Assembly (NCBI GenBank): GCA_963929865.1
Contig: CAWVKK010000073.1
Location: 1-9,904, forward strand
Reading direction: 5' to 3'
From: JAGZHZ01 sp963929865
GTDB taxonomy: Bacteria > Bacillota > Clostridia > Lachnospirales > Lachnospiraceae
Length of the DNA stretch: 9,904 bases
Shown: one piece after another, positions 7,556-9,904 of the stretch
Numbering within the stretch: position 1 is the first letter of the stretch
Layout: each line of letters opens with the position of its first letter
Position numbers and translations under genes: made by a program
The notes under the pieces: generated by a model
The model's database searches: none
What the model saw: only the letters and a program-made list of their open reading frames with translations
What the model was told of the DNA's origin: nothing

Positions 7556-7681
7556 TTTTTCTCCTTTTCTTTCTTGCTTTCTTTTGTTCTTTATATTATC
7601 ATAGAAATTATTATATGAAAATTATTATAAAAATATAGTTTCTATATATTTTTCGTATAAATTCTGGAAAGGAATCCTGCT
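7556..7681. promoter_or_regulatory. Divergent AT-rich promoter region between the exporter operon and the LysR-type gene
   Basis: A 126-base region with several TATAAT-like hexamers on the minus strand (7610-7615, 7624-7629, and GATAAT at 7595-7600) and TATAAA on the plus strand (7656-7661). None has a well-matched -35 box, as is common for activator-dependent promoters. AAATTATTATA is repeated 14 bases apart, and ATAGAAA / TTTCTAT form an inverted pair at 7601-7607 and 7639-7645. Exact start sites cannot be fixed. Confidence 0.55.
7634..7646. promoter_or_regulatory. LysR-type operator candidate (T-N11-A dyad)
   Basis: TATAGTTTCTATA has 5-bp arms around TTT, extended by one pair outward (7633/7647), and fits the T-N11-A box of LysR-type regulators. 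It sits in the divergent region about 20 bases upstream of the lysR -10-like hexamer, where autorepression and divergent activation are commonly exerted. In AT-rich DNA such a dyad can arise by chance. Confidence 0.45.
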
Positions 7682-8551
7682 ATGGACTTAAAACGACTTT
7701 ATTATTTTGTCACTGTTGTAAATGAAGGAACGATCTCTCACGCCGCAAAGAAACTGCATATGTCGCAGCCTCCTTTGAGCACGCAGATGCATCTTTTGGA
7801 AAAAGAACTCTCCTGCGTGCTTTTTGAGCGCGGGTCGCGCCAGATCCGTCTTACAGAAGCCGGCAAGCTTCTCTATGAGCGTGCGCTGTCGTTGCTCGAG
7901 CTTTCTAACCGTACAAAAAAAGAATTGCTGGACTATCAAAACGGTACAAGCGGAACGCTGAGGCTTGGCATCGTCTCCTCTGTCAGCTGTACGCTTTTAA
8001 ATCAGTGGATCAAAAACTTTCACCGCGAACACTCGGAAATCTGCTTTGAGCTGTTTGAGGCAAACACGTATCAGCTTTTGGAGCAGCTAAAGGCAAACAT
8101 TATCGAGCTTGCCGTCGTGCGCACACCCTTTCACATGGCTCCGTTCGAATGTATTTTTCTCCAGGAGGAGCCTATGCTTGCTGTCGGCCACCGGATTTAT
8201 TTTGACCAGCTTCCAGAGCGCGAGATCTCTCTGATACAGCTTTCGCAAAAGCCTTTGATTTTATATCGCCGCTGGGAAGCTATTATTCTGGAAACGTTCC
8301 GTCAGCACCATCTTCATCCCCATATTTTCTGCAAAAATGACGACGCGCGTACAACTGCGTATTGGGCGGATTCCGGACTTGGCGTGGGAATTGTTCCCGC
8401 CTCTGCCCTGAAGATGATCCAGCATTCCGATACGATATGCAAAGAAATTCATGATGCTGATCTTCACTCAAAAATTTCTGTCATCCGAAATAAAAACGGT
8501 TATCTCTCTCCGATTGCCAAAGAATTTTTAAATTTTGTCCAGCTCATATAG
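7682..8551 (+). CDS. LysR-type transcriptional regulator
   Basis: A 289-residue LTTR. The N-terminal winged helix-turn-helix (about 1-60) shows the family pattern: DLKRLYYFVTVVNEGTISHAAKKLHMSQPPLS, split here as residues 2-16 and 17-33, with the recognition helix around 28-37. A linker helix (about 58-87) follows, then a co-inducer binding domain from about 93 (LRLGIVSS) to the end. GGAAAGGA stands 8 bases before the ATG. It is divergent from the ABC exporter operon, so it probably regulates that operon in response to a small molecule, perhaps the exported compound; the ligand is unknown. It ends at a shared bidirectional terminator facing a convergent merR gene. Confidence 0.93.
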   Translation: MDLKRLYYFVTVVNEGTISHAAKKLHMSQPPLSTQMHLLEKELSCVLFERGSRQIRLTEAGKLLYERALSLLELSNRTKKELLDYQNGTSGTLRLGIVSSVSCTLLNQWIKNFHREHSEICFELFEANTYQLLEQLKANIIELAVVRTPFHMAPFECIFLQEEPMLAVGHRIYFDQLPEREISLIQLSQKPLILYRRWEAIILETFRQHHLHPHIFCKNDDARTTAYWADSGLGVGIVPASALKMIQHSDTICKEIHDADLHSKISVIRNKNGYLSPIAKEFLNFVQLI

Positions 8552-8598
8552 ATCCTTTCCGGAAATGCTCCCTCTGAGAATCCGTTTTTCCCGGAAAT

Positions 8599-8633
8599 AA
8601 AAAAACAGAGCAAAAACCGTGCTCTGTTTTTTT
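8599..8633. terminator. Bidirectional rho-independent terminator between lysR and merR
   Basis: The arms ACAGAGC and GCTCTGT (core 8605-8611 and 8621-8627) pair around a 9-base loop and are flanked by an A-tract on the left and a T-tract on the right that extend the pairing to 8599-8633. It therefore works for transcripts in both directions. It overlaps the merR stop codon (8632-8634). Confidence 0.92.
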
Positions 8634-9066
8634 ATTCTTCCTGTTGTTCTTTCTGATAAGACAGCGGATCCTTTTTACTGTCCTTTTCATGGATCGCTTC
8701 TGTTCCGGCTGCGAGAGCTGTCTCATAATACCATATTTTCTGATCGATCTCATCCATAAATTTTTTCAACTCATTCATCTGGTTCTGTACGCGCTTTTTT
8801 TGTGTTTTAAACATATTGAGGCGTTTTTCTAAGGTCGAATCTCCTTCCATACACCAATTAATAAATTTTTTGATATCCTTAATGGACATCCCAGTATTTT
8901 TCAGACAGCTGATCACAGCCAGCCACTCTAAATCGCTATCTTTAAATATCCGAAAGCCCGCGGGCGTCCTTTCTACAAATGGCAATAGTCCCTCCTTATC
9001 ATAATACCTCAGAGTATACGCCGATAATCCTGCTTTCTTCGCTGCTTCTCCAATAGAATATCCCAT
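8632..9066 (-). CDS. MerR-family regulator, AdhR-like (aldehyde-responsive type)
   Basis: A 144-residue activator/repressor. The N-terminal winged helix domain begins MGYSIGEAAKKAGLSAYTLR with the YYDKEGLLP wing, then a dimerisation coiled coil (about 80-125, KRLNMFKTQKKRVQNQMNELKK) and a short charged tail. C54 in ISCLKNTGMSI aligns, from memory, with the sensor Cys52 of Bacillus subtilis AdhR (IKCMRSAGLSI), and EGDST matches EGDRT. There is no metal-binding Cys pair of the MerR/CueR kind at the C-terminus. The ATG at 9066 is preferred over the upstream in-frame start at 9114 because the family begins MxYSIGE here and GGAAGGA lies ahead. Its probable promoter is the 19-bp-spaced one at 9403-9433, implying autoregulation. 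Targets elsewhere are likely, since no reductase gene is adjacent. Confidence 0.93.
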   Translation of the reverse strand: MGYSIGEAAKKAGLSAYTLRYYDKEGLLPFVERTPAGFRIFKDSDLEWLAVISCLKNTGMSIKDIKKFINWCMEGDSTLEKRLNMFKTQKKRVQNQMNELKKFMDEIDQKIWYYETALAAGTEAIHEKDSKKDPLSYQKEQQEE

Positions 9067-9103
9067 ACTATTTTCCTTCCAATCCCTTTTATCCAAGATT
9101 CGT

Positions 9104-9129
9104 AGAGCAGACATTCCGCCCTCTGCTCT
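9104..9129. repeat. 8-bp inverted repeat in the merR leader (proximal)
   Basis: AGAGCAGA (9104-9111) and TCTGCTCT (9122-9129) pair perfectly around a 10-base loop. It would lie in the merR transcript about 40 bases upstream of the start codon. No U-tract follows on either strand, so it is not a simple terminator. Confidence 0.6.
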
Positions 9130-9156
9130 GATACTTGCTTATGAGCGCAAATATCC

Positions 9157-9189
9157 TCACACCTGAGATTTTTGCTTCTTAAGGTGTGA
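9157..9189. repeat. 8-bp inverted repeat in the merR leader (distal)
   Basis: TCACACCT (9157-9164) and AGGTGTGA (9182-9189) pair perfectly around a 17-base loop. There is no U-tract on either side. It could be an RNA structure or a protein-binding dyad; nothing in the sequence decides. Confidence 0.6.
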
Positions 9190-9402
9190 TTCTCGTTCTT
9201 TCCTGATTTTTTTGCATTCTTCTGATACACGTTCTTCTTTTCCAGATGTCTTTTTCCACGCTGTCTATACGATCCTGTATCTCTAACTTTCAAAATGCTT
9301 ATCTGTGTTCCATAAAAACAGCGACCCTATTTGATTCTTTTATTTTCCAAACTTCATCAGCCATGTTAACGTTTTCCACATGAATTCTATTTGATTGTCT
9401 AT

Positions 9403-9433
9403 ATTTTATCACATAGAGTAAACTCTAAGTCAA
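9403..9433 (-). promoter_or_regulatory. MerR-type promoter with 19-bp spacer and palindromic operator
   Basis: On the minus strand TTGACT (9428-9433) and TAAAAT (9403-9408) are 19 bases apart, the over-long spacing that MerR regulators correct by twisting DNA. The spacer carries TAGAGT-AA-ACTCTA (9414-9427), a perfect dyad extended by AC/GT at 9411-9412 and 9429-9430. The dyad resembles the CTTAAAGTTAACTTTAAG-type operator I recall for AdhR. It points toward merR, so autoregulation is likely. Confidence 0.82.
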
Positions 9434-9544
9434 TATAACATTGTCACTTTTTGACATATTCTTCGCCGACTTATAAGCAAAATATACATGTTTTTGCGGG
9501 ATATCCTATTTTGTCTGTTTGTGTCTCTTCTTGTGCGCGCTCTC

Positions 9545-9567
9545 ATCCGGCTGCCCCGGATTTTTCT
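9545..9567 (+). terminator. Possible plus-strand terminator overlapping the xre 3' end
   Basis: ATCCGG (9545-9550) and CCGGAT (9556-9561) pair around CTGCC and run into TTTTTCT. The T-tract is on the plus strand only, so it would stop plus-strand transcripts, not the xre message whose stop codon it touches. No plus-strand gene precedes it, which makes it either chance or the end of a short RNA. Confidence 0.35.
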
Positions 9568-9796
9568 AAAAAGGCTTAAAAAGTTCTTCCACCGGTATCT
9601 CCAGAATATCGGCGATGCAAAACAGAAGCTCGATGGAAATCCCTTTGTTCATTCCCGCCGCTTCGATATTGCTCATATGTGTCCGGCTGATTCCTGCCTT
9701 TTTCGCCAGATCCATCTGCGTCATTCCTCTTTTTCTCCTGTACCTTGCGATCTGCATTCCCAGATCCCGAAATTTTTCTGCATATTCTTCCCTCAT
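9566..9796 (-). CDS. Small XRE/Cro-family DNA-binding regulator
   Basis: A 76-residue protein that is essentially one HTH_3 domain. Residues about 12-70 match the family: LGMQIARYRRKRGMTQMDLA, then KKAGISRTHMSNIEAA with the recognition helix around 36-45, and IEIPVEELF-like ending LEIPVEELFKPF. No ligand-binding or protease domain is attached. The ATG at 9796 has GAGGAAG 6 bases ahead; an in-frame TTG further upstream (9838) is less likely because it would sit in the promoter region. The palindrome at 9831-9847 just upstream suggests autorepression. The target genes are unknown; such single-domain repressors occur in mobile elements, toxin-antitoxin loci and ordinary chromosomal regulation alike. 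Confidence 0.9.
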   Translation of the reverse strand: MREEYAEKFRDLGMQIARYRRKRGMTQMDLAKKAGISRTHMSNIEAAGMNKGISIELLFCIADILEIPVEELFKPF

Positions 9797-9811
9797 TGTT
9801 CTCTTCCTCGT

Positions 9812-9847
9812 ATTATAAACTAAAACTTCCCACACCAATACGGTGTG
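9812..9847 (-). promoter_or_regulatory. Promoter/operator region of xre
   Basis: On the minus strand a TATAAT hexamer (9812-9817) lies upstream of the xre ribosome site, with only poor -35 matches (TATTGG at 17 bases, TTGGTG at 15). A perfect palindrome CACACC-AATAC-GGTGTG (9831-9847) covers the -35 position, a typical place for a repressor site. The hexamer is close to the ribosome site, so the true start may use another -10. Confidence 0.5.
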
Positions 9848-9904
9848 TTGAACCTTGAAAATTCAATATTTCAGCCAATAAAAAAGGCATAAACCTGTTC
9901 CGTT
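9848..9904. other. Intergenic right edge, possible half terminator
   Basis: No gene is seen. On the minus strand GGTTTATGCC is followed by TTTTTTATT, which looks like the 3' arm and U-tract of a terminator whose 5' arm would lie outside the window. TTGAA-AA-TTCAA (about 9855-9866) is a small dyad. Confidence 0.3.

Larger units (their letters stand above)
9067..9402 (-). other. Long merR leader without a convincing gene
   Basis: About 335 bases lie between the MerR-type promoter and merR. I see no supported gene. A 94-codon frame (9009-9293) is Lys/Arg-rich, has no ribosome site and runs into merR out of frame. A 21-codon frame starting at 9364 (MADEVWKIKES) and a stop-to-stop stretch around 9180-9290 with coiled-coil-like composition (LEIQDRIDSVEKDIW) are possible gene remnants. 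CTATTTGATT occurs twice exactly 60 bases apart (9327-9336, 9387-9396). Two hairpins lie nearer merR. Confidence 0.5.

Noticed and set aside
9009..9293. A 94-codon minus-strand frame upstream of and overlapping merR
   Set aside because: Lys/Arg-rich with no domain pattern, no ribosome binding site, and overlaps the merR start out of frame.
9488..9823. A 111-codon plus-strand frame over xre
   Set aside because: Most of it is antisense to the well-supported XRE gene and it has no ribosome site; only its first part is kept as a speculative short-RNA observation.
9848..9904. Right-edge AACCTTGAAAA motif as an rRNA leader or attachment site
   Set aside because: Too short, with no matching repeat, integrase or rRNA in the window.

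Overview
The window looks like chromosomal DNA of a Gram-positive anaerobe of the Clostridia, most likely a Lachnospiraceae member. This is inferred from gene content, strong AGGAGG-type ribosome binding sites, moderate GC with AT-rich promoters, and a DUF5685 / small J-domain protein pair that I associate with that family. Nearly everything reads on the minus strand; only one LysR-type regulator reads on the plus strand. No tRNA, rRNA, CRISPR array, insertion sequence or integrase is visible.

Left part (1-3397, minus). A cassette runs from a good promoter (3369-3397) through a DUF5685 protein, a short J-domain/TPR-like protein with a cysteine-rich tail, and a multi-pass membrane protein. Both junctions overlap by about 10 bases, so translation is probably coupled. 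After a 155-base gap comes a TrmA/RumA-family 23S rRNA uracil-5-methyltransferase (RlmD-like) that runs off the left edge. The cassette is the part whose job is least understood.

Middle part (3456-8551). A three-gene minus-strand operon encodes the two halves of a heterodimeric type IV ABC exporter followed by a nicotinamidase-like cysteine hydrolase. The ABC pair is asymmetric: one subunit has Asp in place of the catalytic Glu and Gln in place of the switch His, and its partner has an LSQGQ signature. A LysR-type regulator is divergent from the operon. The 126-base AT-rich region between them contains a T-N11-A dyad of LysR-box type.

Right part (8599-9904). A strong bidirectional terminator separates lysR from a convergent MerR-family gene of the AdhR (aldehyde-responsive) type, with the conserved sensor cysteine. 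About 330 bases upstream of that gene lies a textbook MerR promoter: -35 and -10 held 19 bases apart with a palindrome between them. The leader between promoter and merR has no convincing gene but contains two 8-bp hairpins. Last comes a small XRE/Cro-type repressor with a palindrome over its promoter region. The final 60 bases look intergenic, perhaps half of a terminator of an upstream gene outside the window.

The three regulators (LysR, MerR, XRE) clustered beside an exporter suggest a stress or toxic-compound response region; this is inference from context.
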